A stretch of DNA of 64,000 nucleotides from Pseudopithomyces maydicus (taxonomy: Eukaryota; Ascomycota; Dothideomycetes; Pleosporales; Didymosphaeriaceae): NCBI GenBank assembly GCA_026873275.1, contig JANTUC010000002.1:2728001-2792000 (forward strand), written 5' to 3'. The notes below the pieces were generated by a model that was not told where the DNA came from, ran no database searches, and saw only the letters and a list, made by a program, of their open reading frames with translations. Made by a program: the position numbers and the translations under genes. Below, piece after piece: positions 12,801 through 23,429 of the stretch. Each line of letters begins with the position of its first letter. Position 1 is the stretch's first letter.

Positions 12801-13853
12801 CCAGCTTCTGCAACCGCTGTCGCTGAGCCAAGCTGGCCTCGGACAGCTCATGGCGGTGTTTGCGAATTGCTTCGATGAAGTCGTGGTGTTTCTTCTTCTC
12901 CTTGGTCTCCCGAGCATCGCGCTGTTGCTTCTCGATCTTCTCCGTAAGACGCGCCTCACGCAGAGACTGCTTCTTGAGACGTCGATAAAGCGTACGGTTC
13001 GCAGTCATAGCAAGGTTATCAGAATGAATCATTTCGCGGCTGATCTGCTTGCGCAGCAAGCGCTGCTTTGGGAGCAGGTTGAGCATCTTCTGCTCGATGA
13101 CCAAGGCGAGCTTTACTTTGCCGTCATCCTCAGGAGTATCGGTCTTGCTCGTGTCCCAAGACCCAATGTTGGCGCTTATCTTTTCCAGCTCTGCCTTCCG
13201 AGCGGACAAGCGGTTGTAAAGAATGACCTCGCGTGCCTCTCGATCCCGTGCATCGATCAAGTTCATTTCTTTTCGTACTTCTTCCATGTTGACGCCGAGG
13301 GGCATGATGGAGGTGATGTAGGGTCGCTGGCTGCGGTACATGTGCTTAACGTAATTGATGTCTTCGTGGACGTTGTGCTTGCTCCAGGGATCCTTGAATT
13401 TATCGGGGTGCTTGTGCCGGAGAGAAGCGTTTGAGCTCGGAGCGGAACCGTTTGCGCCTGCGTTCGCAGTGCTTCCGGCGCGAGTCGCATTGTCAAGCAC
13501 CTGACTGGCCGCGGCGACAGCTTCAGACGCGGTCTGTTTCTTTGCCTGTTGTGTAGCAAAAAGCTGCTGTTGCATAGCTGCAGGCAGAGCCATGCCTTTA
13601 GAAAGATGCTTGAAGGCAGCAATCTGCTTGCGCAAAAGCACCAATTGATCTTGGGAAAAGGCGGGGGCCGAGGCTGAAGCCGATGTTGGTGTTTGGCCGT
13701 CGGCGGCGGGTACCTGGCCAGATGAAGTTGCTCCTGTCATTTGTAGAGGCGCGACAGACTTGCCGTCGGCGGGTGCGGCGGGCTTGGAGCCGTTAGCCAT
13801 CGCTGCCGCTACGCCGTTCTGGTGTGGCTGTTGGTCGCCTTGTCCGGGTTGGC

Positions 13854-13893
<40 letters not shown>

Positions 13894-14216
13894 TTGCTGC
13901 TGCTGCATCAACCGGATTTGTTGCGTGCGCGCGTTTTGTTGCTTTTGGACCAGAGTAAGCAGGTTCTTCGCTTTCAGGTATTCGGGGTCGGTTTCGGACA
14001 CGCCATTTTGCTTCATCTGCTGGTATTTCTGCGTTCGTCAGTAGGGTATTCGAAAGGAGCGATCGAGGTCAAGTGCATATGCGGTAGTGGGATGCGGTAT
14101 GCGACACAGCGCGAAGGTAAACGTACAGCGTAGACCTGTCCGATCATTTCCTTGGTCAGCCCAGAGGGGAGCTGACCCGGGCCCTGGAAGCCCGAGGGTG
14201 TCTGGACGCTAGCCAT
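9877..14216 (-). CDS. STH1: SWI/SNF-RSC chromatin-remodelling ATPase (Snf2/Sth1)
   Basis: Complement of join(9877..14028, 14127..14216), about 1,413 aa. It is the catalytic ATPase of a SWI/SNF or RSC remodelling complex and acts in the nucleus. Domains in order: a 17-residue polyQ tract; QLQ (FSQDQLVLLRKQ); HSA (about residues 350-430); SNF2 ATPase with Walker A DEMGLGKT (~595) and DEGH box (~701); helicase C with STRAGGLGLNLQ and QAQDRAHRIGQ; SnAC region; AT-hook-like RPKKRGRKPK; and a C-terminal bromodomain (about 1263-1373; YYQIIKNPICMDMI, CRTYNEDGS). Exon 1 encodes 30 residues and splices in phase 0 (QVYA|KYQQMKQNG). The length and short N-terminus suggest the Sth1/RSC type, but a single Snf2 cannot be excluded. 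Confidence 0.93.
13855..13905 (-). repeat. CAG/CAA polyglutamine repeat
   Basis: Seventeen consecutive glutamine codons, CAG interspersed with CAA, in the N-terminal region of the Snf2-type ATPase. It probably varies in length between strains. Confidence 0.9.
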
Positions 14217-15835
14217 GGCGACAGTAAAGACGGTGTGGGAGTGTGGCGCGCAAGAGGCTGTTCGTGATGATCAAACACCGGGTACGCGGTCGTCGCGCGA
14301 ACTGCAAGGCAACACCAAACGCGCCAAAAGCGGGAGGTGAGTCGCTAGAGAGAAACTGGGCGCGCGCAGGCGGCTGCTATGACATTATCGAGCGTGGTGG
14401 CGCACGCGAAAGAACCGCAGCGGATGAAGCCGATGGAGCAGGCCCGGGGGTGCGCCGAGGGTGGGTGGACGTCGCAGGAGGCAAGCTGAGGTCGCCTGTG
14501 CAAATTCGGCGGGGGGTATGTGGGCGGCGCAATAGCGCGTGGAGGATGGCGGAGGGTGACAACACGCGTCGTGGAGAGCGTGTTGCGCACGGGGTATGAG
14601 ATCGGGATGGGGGTTCGTGATGGGGTTCGCGAGAAACTGTGAGGGTGGAGGTGAAGCGCCGCTTGCACGTTGCCCCGATCCAGACTAGCGCCGCACGTGA
14701 TCGTCCCCGGGTCGGGAGCCGCGTGCTGCAGGACTATCCATCGTGCGAGTGCATTCGGTGCTGGTTTCTCCTGGGCGCCGGCGCTGTGGGCGATATTCTG
14801 CAAAGCCGTTGTCGCTCCCTCTGCTGTACCCCACCGCCGTATGCCGGTCCGCCGCGCTGGGTCGCTGGGTCGGAAACTAGGTAGTCTGAACACGACATGT
14901 TGGCGGTCTAGCGTTGGCAACGCCAACTGCTAATCTGGCGGGGAGCCCTTCCAGATTCATGCGCCCGGACGCCGAGACCAGCATGGGGACGCGCTATACG
15001 CGGTCTCATGTGAGCTGGCAGTTGGTCGAAACCGCTACCTACATTTGTTGAACCTTCCCCGCTCTTACGTGTCATCCCACTCCCCATGGCCCACGGTTGA
15101 TGCTCATGGGAAGTCATCCATCGCATCCCATCGCAATCTGAAGCACCCTACACCACTACACGACACCGTTGCAAGCCATTTTGCTCACCTTTTATTGGTT
15201 TCCCGAAATCCCGCCACAACATACCTACGTCCAGAGGTCCCTCGTGTCGAATGGGGTTTCCTAACCACACCACCCGTACATGTATTGGTCTCCTCAATCG
15301 TAGCTCACGTTGAGCCACGACGACCGTAACGTGCAATCCGAGGCATGCCAGTCGGTCAGGTCCGCTCAAATTCTCTTTATATTTATTAACTCAAGTCATG
15401 CTGAAGCCGCTGCCTATAGCAGGGTATTTATTGCTACCAACATCAAAAGCGCAAAATACTTACCTACCTACTGAATTGGTGTGAAGAGCCTGGTAACAAT
15501 CGTTAAATTGAGAGGATCCCACGGCTAGATCATGACATCTCAAAAGGACCGAGCGTTCTAGCCGATCAATCCCCATATCTTTTTGCTTGCACTACAAGCC
15601 CAGACTGGAACAGTCCATTTAACAGGCTATTATACGAGCTAAGATGACACCAAGGATTGTGCAAAACTGCAACCACTTGCAGGACAATTTCGGGACACAG
15701 CAAGCACGAGGTAGGATTGAGATGTTTTTTATGGGATTTCATCACAGTTTCAATCCTTTTATATACATCCTAATCACTATCGAAAACAAACGAAAGAGTT
15801 CGATGACTCAATGGACCATCGTCCGATCCAGTCGT
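14217..15835. other. Intergenic region upstream of the Snf2-type ATPase
   Basis: GC-rich from 14217 to about 15000 and more AT-rich towards 15835. A 193-codon antisense frame (14345-14926) is rich in Pro, Arg and His with no domain or plausible splicing. I regard it as chance in GC-rich promoter DNA. Confidence 0.5.
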
Positions 15836-16999
15836 CTAAGACAATGTTGGCGCGGTCCAGTCAATGTACGCATTAACATCAGCAGTAGGACCCTTCTCGA
15901 TGTTCGCAGTATTCCCGCTCGTGTTCAGCAAGAACTTATTGATATATGCGGTCAGATCACTCTGCTGGTTGCTCGGGAACGAGCAGTGATTGTGATTGCC
16001 CGATCCAGTAAAGCCCATATTGTCAGGTACACCAAGAGCTTTGTAGATAAGACGGCCAGCCTTCATGCACGCAGTCGTAGACACAGGACCCAACCAGTCA
16101 ATTTCATTCTCGATGACAATGAGACCACGGGGTGCGACGAGGCCCGCAAGTTGGTGGTGGTCCGTAGAGAGCGTGTTGGCTTTGGTGGAGAACGCGTTGA
16201 AAAGAGGGGAGAACCAGACATTCTCACCGACGATCTGAGAAGAGGTCTGGATGTTCTTTCCTTTGGCCTTTTCGGAATCGGAGATACGCCAGCAGGCGGC
16301 GCCTCCAGAGCCGGATTCCTGGGGAATGCCCAGGGCGATGCGATTGACGAGAGCAGCGGCCACGAACGCACCCTTGCCGTTCCTCGAGCATCCGGTTACA
16401 CCGATACGCTTAGGGTCGATGTTGTGGCCGGTGGTAGCCTCGAGAGCATCGATAACACGGTCGACACCCCAGGCCCATGCAGTCAGGGCACCGGCACTGT
16501 GCCCAGAACCGTAGAGATCGTAGAATTTGCCCTTTCCACGGCTACTTCCTCCTGATTGTTGGCCCATCTGATCGTTGTTGAACGTAATGGTGGCGACTCC
16601 GGCCGGAATCGGGATGCTCGCGCCACCATAAGCGATGATGGCAGGAACACTGGAGCCGCTGTTGCCTTTGATGCTAACAGAGAAGGAGATAGACTTGCCG
16701 CCCTCACCCGCCGTGAATGAGAGGGTGCCCCCAGAGTACGTAGCAGAGAATGTGGACGGCTTCGGCGGGAAGGTTCCGAGCTCTTGAGCTTGGAGAGCGG
16801 CTAGGACTTCCTTGTTCTTGCATTCGAAATCAGCCTTGGTTTTGACATCAGTGCCGTCGAAGAACTTGAACGGGTTTGGAAGCTTCGAGTTGGCTGTGGT
16901 AGGGAACGTAGTTGGAACCTTGCACGTGTCCTGGCGCGCTTCTAATGGTATGGCCACCACTGTAGTGGCAAGAAGGGGAAGGATGATTGAGTACTTCAT
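15836..16999 (-). CDS. Secreted 4-O-methyl-glucuronoyl methylesterase (CE15)
   Basis: Intronless, 387 aa. CE15 enzymes cleave ester bonds between lignin alcohols and the glucuronic acid side groups of xylan, outside the cell (T. reesei Cip2 type). The start at 16999 gives a signal peptide (MKYSIILPLLATTVVAIPLEARQ). Catalytic landmarks are the nucleophile motif G-C-S-R-N-G with Ser205, the PQESG segment with Glu228, and the NHC motif near residue 338 for the catalytic His. VNRIALGIPQE, GVDRVIDALE and IENEIDWLGP match the family. There is no CBM1 cellulose-binding module, unlike T. reesei Cip2. A further in-frame codon upstream would extend the N-terminus but spoil the signal peptide. A TATA box lies at 17081-17086. 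Confidence 0.92.
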   Translation of the reverse strand: MKYSIILPLLATTVVAIPLEARQDTCKVPTTFPTTANSKLPNPFKFFDGTDVKTKADFECKNKEVLAALQAQELGTFPPKPSTFSATYSGGTLSFTAGEGGKSISFSVSIKGNSGSSVPAIIAYGGASIPIPAGVATITFNNDQMGQQSGGSSRGKGKFYDLYGSGHSAGALTAWAWGVDRVIDALEATTGHNIDPKRIGVTGCSRNGKGAFVAAALVNRIALGIPQESGSGGAACWRISDSEKAKGKNIQTSSQIVGENVWFSPLFNAFSTKANTLSTDHHQLAGLVAPRGLIVIENEIDWLGPVSTTACMKAGRLIYKALGVPDNMGFTGSGNHNHCSFPSNQQSDLTAYINKFLLNTSGNTANIEKGPTADVNAYIDWTAPTLS

Positions 17000-17080
17000 G
17001 ACGATGGCGATCAAGATGAAATCTGCTGCAAAACCTATGCCACAGAAAGTCTGCATGTGCTGAGAAGTTGTGTCTCCAGC

Positions 17081-17086
17081 TTTATA
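17081..17086 (-). promoter_or_regulatory. TATA box of the glucuronoyl esterase gene
   Basis: TATAAA on the minus strand, 82-87 bp upstream of the ATG. The position suits an inducible secreted enzyme gene. Assigned from sequence and spacing only. Confidence 0.55.
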
Positions 17087-18676
17087 AGAAAATGGTGGTT
17101 GGCGTGTGCTACGCAGTAATTTCAAGACCCGGTGATCAATCAATCATTATATGAAATATCGTCGCGTGCGAGAGAGCTTCGTGGCGGTGGATACACTTGG
17201 TGCAATAAACAAGGGATGTCTTGGCTATAGACAACTATCAACCCTCCACCTTCGACTCTCGACTAAACAATCGTGTACCTTTGGATGCATACAACAACTC
17301 ACAAGCACTCTTTTCAATGTAATTTTTCCGCGCTGATGCAATTCTGGAATAAGTTGCTTTTGTTCGTATGTGCATTAAGAAATAAGGCTTGCAGGGCTCA
17401 GACGATATTCTAGACAAAGTACATGGCACATGCCAACGTTAAGAAGCATGAACGTCCGGTATTCTGACTGCAAACTCATACATACAGCCTTGTTCGTCGT
17501 ATCCGAAACAAATATTTCGAGCATAGTCCAGTGATTGGTGGAAAATTACAAATACCCGTAAAGTGTACGACCCCTTGGGTAACAGAGCCAGACACTAGGT
17601 GCTCCTTTGAGCCGTTCGAGAAATGTTTTTACTTCACCATATTCGACGCTTGTCAGAATCTGGTTAGAAGCACGTCCTGATTCTTGTTCAGATAGCAGGA
17701 GGCGAAACGATCAGCATTCCCCGGAATAGTAATGTGGAGAGTGTGGGCGTCTGCGGGGCCGCATGAGCATGCTGCAAGGTAAGTATTATTGGCTCCCCAC
17801 GTTTGGGATATAAGTTGTGATCGTAGTCCACTTTGACATTAATCAAAGAATATGTGGGGTGCAGTGATCTAGTGCCCGAGGCATCTGTATTGCCGGGTTT
17901 AGCCTGTCGACTGTGGAATAGCCGGATGGATATCAGGTTTCTGGGCGGCTCGAATGATATTTGTGAAGCGATAACTACTTCTCCATGCTCTTTAGATGCT
18001 CTGATATATGATGTTTGTAAAATGTCTGGTGGGGGTTATTCGGAGCTCTGATGATCATCACAGTCTCTAAAATTAATGACAAACCTATTGGTAACCTAGT
18101 TGTCTATGGTACTTGCCATTTGATTCAGTACCTGTATACCTTTAATTTATTGCTTATGATATACCAGCTCATCTCAACTGGCGAAAGTTTGTTATTCGAC
18201 TGATCTTGTCACGCAGTGACTGCCTTAACATTACATAATCAGGTGAATATGTCCAGTTAGGGTCTGGAGCATCTTACACGAGGAGCAAAACTTATTTGCA
18301 TATTACGACCGATTCGTGAAAGAGAAATGACTCACTTTCTGAATGCATTGATGAATGGACGACTAGGCCAAGCAGTCGAAGAGCACGCACCAACTCATTA
18401 TAGTAACGAGTATACTGCAGTGCAAACCCGGAAATAGTTGGATGTTAAGTATTTGGGCTGCATATGTATGGTCCGAGCAAGGGAAATTCAATCTGAAGGT
18501 TGATCATTAATCGAAGGAATCATTGCGTAGACACCAGTTTTCAGGTGAAGGAAATAGTTTGCATTTGTATTATATATACTTGGTAAAGATCAACGCCAAT
18601 TGCCGTCTGAACTGAATGGTCACAATCTGTTACAAGCTATATACTAATGATACCATCCAAACAGTGTCTGTTTATT
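17087..18676. other. AT-rich intergenic region
   Basis: About 1.6 kb, clearly more AT-rich than its surroundings and with no plausible coding frame. The left part is the esterase promoter. The rest separates it from the 3' end of the first cluster gene and may be the left border of the metabolic cluster. Confidence 0.5.
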
Positions 18677-19555
18677 TCAAGCGTTCTGTGATACCCATTT
18701 ACCCACTGTGAATTGGCTGTTACACATGTTGACAAGTTCCCAATCCTCTGCCCCCAGTACGCAACCGCTATCGGCAATTCCTTCGCAAGCATCCACAACG
18801 CCAGCGACAAAGCATGCAGCCATGAAATGATCGTCCGTGCCATGCGCATCTCGGAATTGAGGATGCTTCATCAATCGTGTTACTCCATTCACCAATGTTC
18901 CCTTTTTCATGCCTGCCCTGCAGTTCCTTACGAAAACGTCCTCCACACTTTGCCTGAACTCCAACATGGCCGCTTCAGGCGGCACCGGCATCGCAAAGTT
19001 GTCTGAATATCGCAGCATTTGCCACCAGTGATTGCGGTAAAGGTTGTGTACTGCACCACCTGTTCCAATTATGAGGTAATTCTCCTCCCGCAGTTTCGCA
19101 ACAATGCTACCAACTCTTGCGTGAAGATGTGGATCGAATCTGGCGTTCATGCTTACGATAGTCGTTGGTGGACACCCACCAGGAAACATTCTTATCAAGA
19201 TCAGATAGGTGTCGTGAATCCAGTCGAAGGTTTCGTTGCCCCGAGCATCCAGACCCTCCTCGTTTAGCATCTCGACGATGCGCTTCCCAGTTGGGAGATC
19301 AGGCACTAGTTTGTAATCGACATATTTTGACGGGTGAACGTAGGCGACTGGCGACTTTGATGGGTTTGGATTGATTGCGACGTCTATTCGATTTGTGCCC
19401 CGAGCATCCCAATGCGCACCCATCATGACGACACCTTTAATCTTGTGCGCCAGAGCTTCGTCACCACATTGTTTCCAATAAGTTGCTGATTTGGATTCCT
19501 CCCCTAGCATCATGGTGGAACCATGGGAAAAGAAATGGACAGGCGGGAGAGGCAT
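18677..19555 (-). CDS. Extradiol ring-cleavage dioxygenase, LigB/DODA type
   Basis: Intronless, 292 aa. The family uses a non-haem metal to open the ring of catechol-type substrates next to the hydroxyls (LigB subunit, plant DOPA 4,5-dioxygenase, E. coli YgiD). Candidate metal and base histidines are visible: HGS (His11), GAHWD (His48), GTGGAVHN (His170) and DDH (His243). The length is normal for the single-domain type. It is transcribed away from the C2H2+Zn2Cys6 regulator across a 368-bp promoter that holds one exact and one imperfect copy of the cluster element. In context it would cleave the ring of a product made by the FAD monooxygenase. The substrate is unknown. Confidence 0.87.
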   Translation of the reverse strand: MPLPPVHFFSHGSTMMLGEESKSATYWKQCGDEALAHKIKGVVMMGAHWDARGTNRIDVAINPNPSKSPVAYVHPSKYVDYKLVPDLPTGKRIVEMLNEEGLDARGNETFDWIHDTYLILIRMFPGGCPPTTIVSMNARFDPHLHARVGSIVAKLREENYLIIGTGGAVHNLYRNHWWQMLRYSDNFAMPVPPEAAMLEFRQSVEDVFVRNCRAGMKKGTLVNGVTRLMKHPQFRDAHGTDDHFMAACFVAGVVDACEGIADSGCVLGAEDWELVNMCNSQFTVGKWVSQNA

Positions 19556-19743
19556 GTTACTCTGTGTGGCTGAAGAAGACTGGGAGTGGTGTTATTCACG
19601 TACGCAACACTTCAGAGGAAAGTGATTCGGATTAATTCCTAATGCTTGGTTTCAGATAGTGGAGCATGCCTGAAGATAGTCATGCTGGTGCTAGTAGTAG
19701 GCGAGCTACAAAACGGGATTCGCCCCGACCGAGGTGGGAGTTT

Positions 19744-19755
19744 CGGGATGTGGAG
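19744..19755 (+). promoter_or_regulatory. Cluster element CGGGATGTGGAG, copy 1
   Basis: Exact 12-bp element in the divergent promoter of the dioxygenase and the regulator, 168 bp from the regulator start and 188 bp from the dioxygenase start. It is shared exactly with four other cluster promoters. Inferred binding site of the cluster regulator. Confidence 0.65.
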
Positions 19756-19818
19756 GGGAATACGACTAGCGTGGTAGAAGCCGAGGTCAGGAGCTAGAGC
19801 AGTTTCCCTTTCTCCACC

Positions 19819-19830
19819 CTCCACATCACC
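19819..19830 (-). promoter_or_regulatory. Imperfect inverted copy of the cluster element
   Basis: CTCCACATCACC on the + strand, i.e. GGTGATGTGGAG on the minus strand. It matches the last nine bases of the element exactly. With copy 1 it gives an inverted pair between two divergent genes. Confidence 0.35.
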
Positions 19831-19923
19831 CCATGATACCTTGCTTCTCCAGATTCTCCCCACATTCTCTCCCGATGAGTTCCTACGACCAACCTTGAGG
19901 ATCAAAAGACGCTATCCACAATC

Positions 19924-22832
19924 ATGTCGTCAGATTCAGCGCCTATGCCGGAAACGGAAACTAAGGAAAGGCTCTTCCAATGTAGCACCTGCAAGCGGTC
20001 TTTCATTCGAGTTGATCATTTGATGCGACATGTCCGGTCGCGTAAGCAATTCATAGCCAATGTAGAGCCTGCTCTAGGCTAACGATACCAGACACCAAAC
20101 AGAGACCCTATGTCTGTCCTACGTGCTCCAAGGGCTTTGCCAGGGTGTAAGTAGCGCTTTTGGCAGCAGCCGATATGCTATCGGCTAACGAACCTAAGCG
20201 ATTTACTTAAGAGACATGTTGCCAATCACTCGTCTGAAAATAGCAGAAAACGGCCAAGGGGACAAATCGCTCGCCAGAGCCGCGTTGAGCAAGCATGCGA
20301 AGAATGCTCGAAAAGTCATCTGAGATGTGAAGACGAGAAGCCTTGTCGCAGATGTCGGCAGAAGAATCTTGAATGTCGACTGTCATCGACAGTTCAGGAT
20401 AGATTGGATGCTGCGCAGGAGTTAGACGCCGCGCAAGACTTATTAGACCTTTCTAATACTTTGGATCCACGACCACCGAGCCCGCCCATGGTTCAGCCAC
20501 GGATAGGTTTAGATCACCCACAAACAACAGCTAACCAAGCCTTAGTAGTGGCTCCTCAGCAAGATTCGCCACCTTGGCATGAGGTCCAACACATGAATTC
20601 AGACTTTGCAAATACTACGTTGATTGCTACGCAAGACGCGGATTCTCTCCCATTGTTCATGCAGGATGCAGCAATGTCTTTCGGCGAGAGTTCTCCCGGG
20701 GATGCTTGTATGCCTGATTTTCTTCGGCACATGCCACCTCTAGAAACTTCCATGTCAGGTCATGTAACGCCTTGGGGGGTTGTTGACCCTAGTTTTAACT
20801 GGGACCTCGACTTCAGCAACATTGACTTCGGATTATTTGACCAAGGCAACATGCATGAATATGCCCAAGCCGAGACATCTTCCAATAACGCCCATACAGC
20901 TGAAAACCATTCTCATCACAGAAATCATGACACAGCGGCTGCAGATCGAGCAAAGGCATTCGATAGAAGTTTGTGGCGTTATCTACCACGCAGCAAGACG
21001 AATCCAATCACTGCAGGGGAACCAAACCTTGCATTTTCCGATGGAGAAAGGGAAGCCCAGTCTCCCTCATGCATTCCGGTTCGCAACATTACTAGTGAAC
21101 GACTTTCTTATCCTGTCAGAGATAAGCTCCTCGCCCTGTACGTATTACCACGTGGAGTTAAAAAATACCTTGCTCGCCCCACAAAAGATATCTTTCCTAT
21201 CCAATAAAAGAAAATTGTAAATTCTTCATCTTTAGTCTATTGGGCTGACTTGAGTGTGTTTCTCTAGCGTACTCGAAAACTCTAGTGCCGAAAACTCGAA
21301 ACGCATCGCTGCTGGTTTCCCGTCGCTTGAGCTCCTAGATGGAATGGTTCAACTCTTCTTTAGTGCATCTTCTATCGACACAGCATCCTATTTTCATCTA
21401 CCTACATTCTCACCTGCCCACATCCATCCGTTGCTACTCACTTGCGTTATCGCTGCAGGATCGTTCTCCGCCCCAGATGATGTTCTACAAAAGCTAGGCC
21501 TTGCTTTACATGAGGTAGCTCGTGTAGCAATGTCTAAATGTATTGATGAAGACAATACCACAATCCGCGATATCCAATTCCTACAGGTATGTCGGAGATA
21601 TTTCGAAAAGATTCATAGCTGTTCTAACCGCGGTTTTGGAATTATAGATGCAACTTCTGTTATCTGAACTCGGAATGTGGAGCGGAATGAGTCGCCAAAT
21701 GGAAATTGCGGAAAGCTTTCTCCAGCCTCCCGTAACCATGCTCCGTCGTGGCGGTTGGTTTGGACGCTCGACATGGAAGCGAATACATCCCCTACCGAGT
21801 GACGAAGGTCGAATACTACAAGAGAAATGGAAAGAATGGGTTCTTCAGGAGTCCTGGCTGCGGCTCGTATATAAATTTTTTGAGTTCGACCGGCAGTCTT
21901 CAATGGCTTTGCTCAAACCTCCACTAATATCATATGCGGAAATGAGAATGCCGTTACCATGTACGGATGCATTGTGGCAGGCACCATCAGCTACAGCGTG
22001 GAAGGTTACATATCTGTCTACCACTGGAACGACTACAAAGAGACCAACGCTTTTTGACTGCATGGAAGATCTTGAATATCTAAGTGACCACCATGGCTCC
22101 AGTACAGCATATTTGTATATGATATGGGGCATGGTATGGGAATTTAGACAACTCCAAACAGTTACTTGTAGGAAGCATTTTGCCGACAGTTTGCTTCTTT
22201 CCTCGCGCCAGCAGGAACTGATAAAGCTCTGCGAAGATTTCAAACACTTTCGTCATACTGGCCAGAGTCATGAGCTACTTCTAGTGGAAGCTTTGCTCAT
22301 GCATCTAAATGCGCCGCTAGATGATGTGCAAATATTCGCTGGCATTGCGGGTCCTGAAGAAGCAAAACACGCATATCCTTCGGTAAGGGACTGGTCTCTT
22401 ACGGCTGAGGCCCGACGTGCTATCTGGCACGCCTCGCAAATTTTATCAATCTCTGAAAAACTCCCTCCAGGAACCCTACAGAACTTCTACGCCATGACGA
22501 ATTATCAAGCTGCTCTCATCTTATGGATATATGGCTTACTGAAGCGCACGTCTGATGGAAACCATGATCAGGAGACCAATATTGATATGCAGGCCATTAT
22601 CTTGAACGAAACCCAGGAGCAGGAAATGAAGCGTTTTGTCAAGCTCAACCGAGGACAACCAGCTATCAAAGACAGTTCAACTCAGACCATTATACCACTT
22701 CGAAATGCAGCTCAAGTCATCGGGTCTGTTTCCCAATCTCTGAGAAGAAATCACGAAGATACTGGACTATGCCCACCCATTGTCGAGAGTTTGGTGCAGC
22801 TGATGGAGGTTCTTCGTTCCGCGACAAAGTGA
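19924..22832 (+). CDS. C2H2 + Zn2Cys6 + fungal_trans transcription factor (likely cluster regulator)
   Basis: Exons 19924..20041, 20092..20146, 20199..21137, 21268..21586 and 21648..22832, giving 871 aa. Two tandem C2H2 fingers (C20, C23, H36, H40; C48, C51, H64, H68) have a TKQRPYV linker. A basic stretch (RKRPRGQ) leads into a Zn2Cys6 binuclear cluster (C91, C94, C101, C107, C110, C117). The C-terminal half is the fungal_trans regulatory domain. The middle is an acidic, Asn/Gln/His-rich region with possible activation segments (FNWDLDFSNIDFGLFD). Introns 1 and 2 split the fingers and must be removed to complete both zinc sites. It sits divergently beside the dioxygenase, within the cluster that carries the 12-bp element, so it is the natural candidate regulator. 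The target site is inferred. Confidence 0.9.
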
Positions 22833-23429
22833 ATATTTCATTGTCGGTTTTCTCGTAGCATGCGATCTCTTTAATAATGAGCCGATGTTCTAGAAGCCAA
22901 ATCGTCCGCCCCACAACTACGAGCTACATCTCAAGTAAGGTCCCTTGAATGTAGTCCATAGAAGCTGCCGCCTACAAAACTATATGTTTAATAAAAAATC
23001 GGTATTGAAGATCTAAAAACACCTGCCTCTTTTCTTACTGATTCGAGAACTTGAAGTAAATAAGCCAAATGGATACTCGCGTGTCACGAATTGTTCATCG
23101 CGAACTATTCTAGTGCCCAGGTGATTACGAAGTCACGTGGAATTCGTGAACTGACAGCCATCAAAATATATTGGCCAACATGAGATGATAGTTTTCAGCC
23201 AATAATATTCACGAGATGCTTCGTTCATGCATGTCGTTCTCGTCTATCTGCTCTGTCTTTATTCGGGATGTGGAGACAACTGCCGGTTCGACTCCGCTTC
23301 AGCCATGCAAACTAGAACACTGCACAAAAATACTATGGCTGTGTTGCCAATTTACATCTAACACAAAAGACCCTCCAGTCGATAGAATCTCCAGCTTCAA
23401 CTTCCAATATCCGATATCGAATCTTGAGT
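22833..23429. other. Promoter region of the FAD monooxygenase gene
   Basis: AT-rich, no gene. It contains the regulator's 3' end and the exact 12-bp element at 23264. A tRNA B-box-like GGTTCGACTCC at about 23285 has no matching A box or cloverleaf. Confidence 0.55.
23264..23275 (+). promoter_or_regulatory. Cluster element CGGGATGTGGAG, copy 2
   Basis: Exact 12-bp copy, 154 bp upstream of the FAD monooxygenase start and in the same orientation as the gene. It is preceded by T like three of the other copies. Confidence 0.65.

Noticed and set aside
14345..14926. 193-codon minus-strand open frame upstream of the Snf2-type gene
   Set aside because: Pro/Arg/His-rich chance frame in a GC-rich promoter, no start context or family resemblance.
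23285..23295. tRNA B-box-like GGTTCGACTCC
   Set aside because: No A box, acceptor stem or cloverleaf can be drawn around it.
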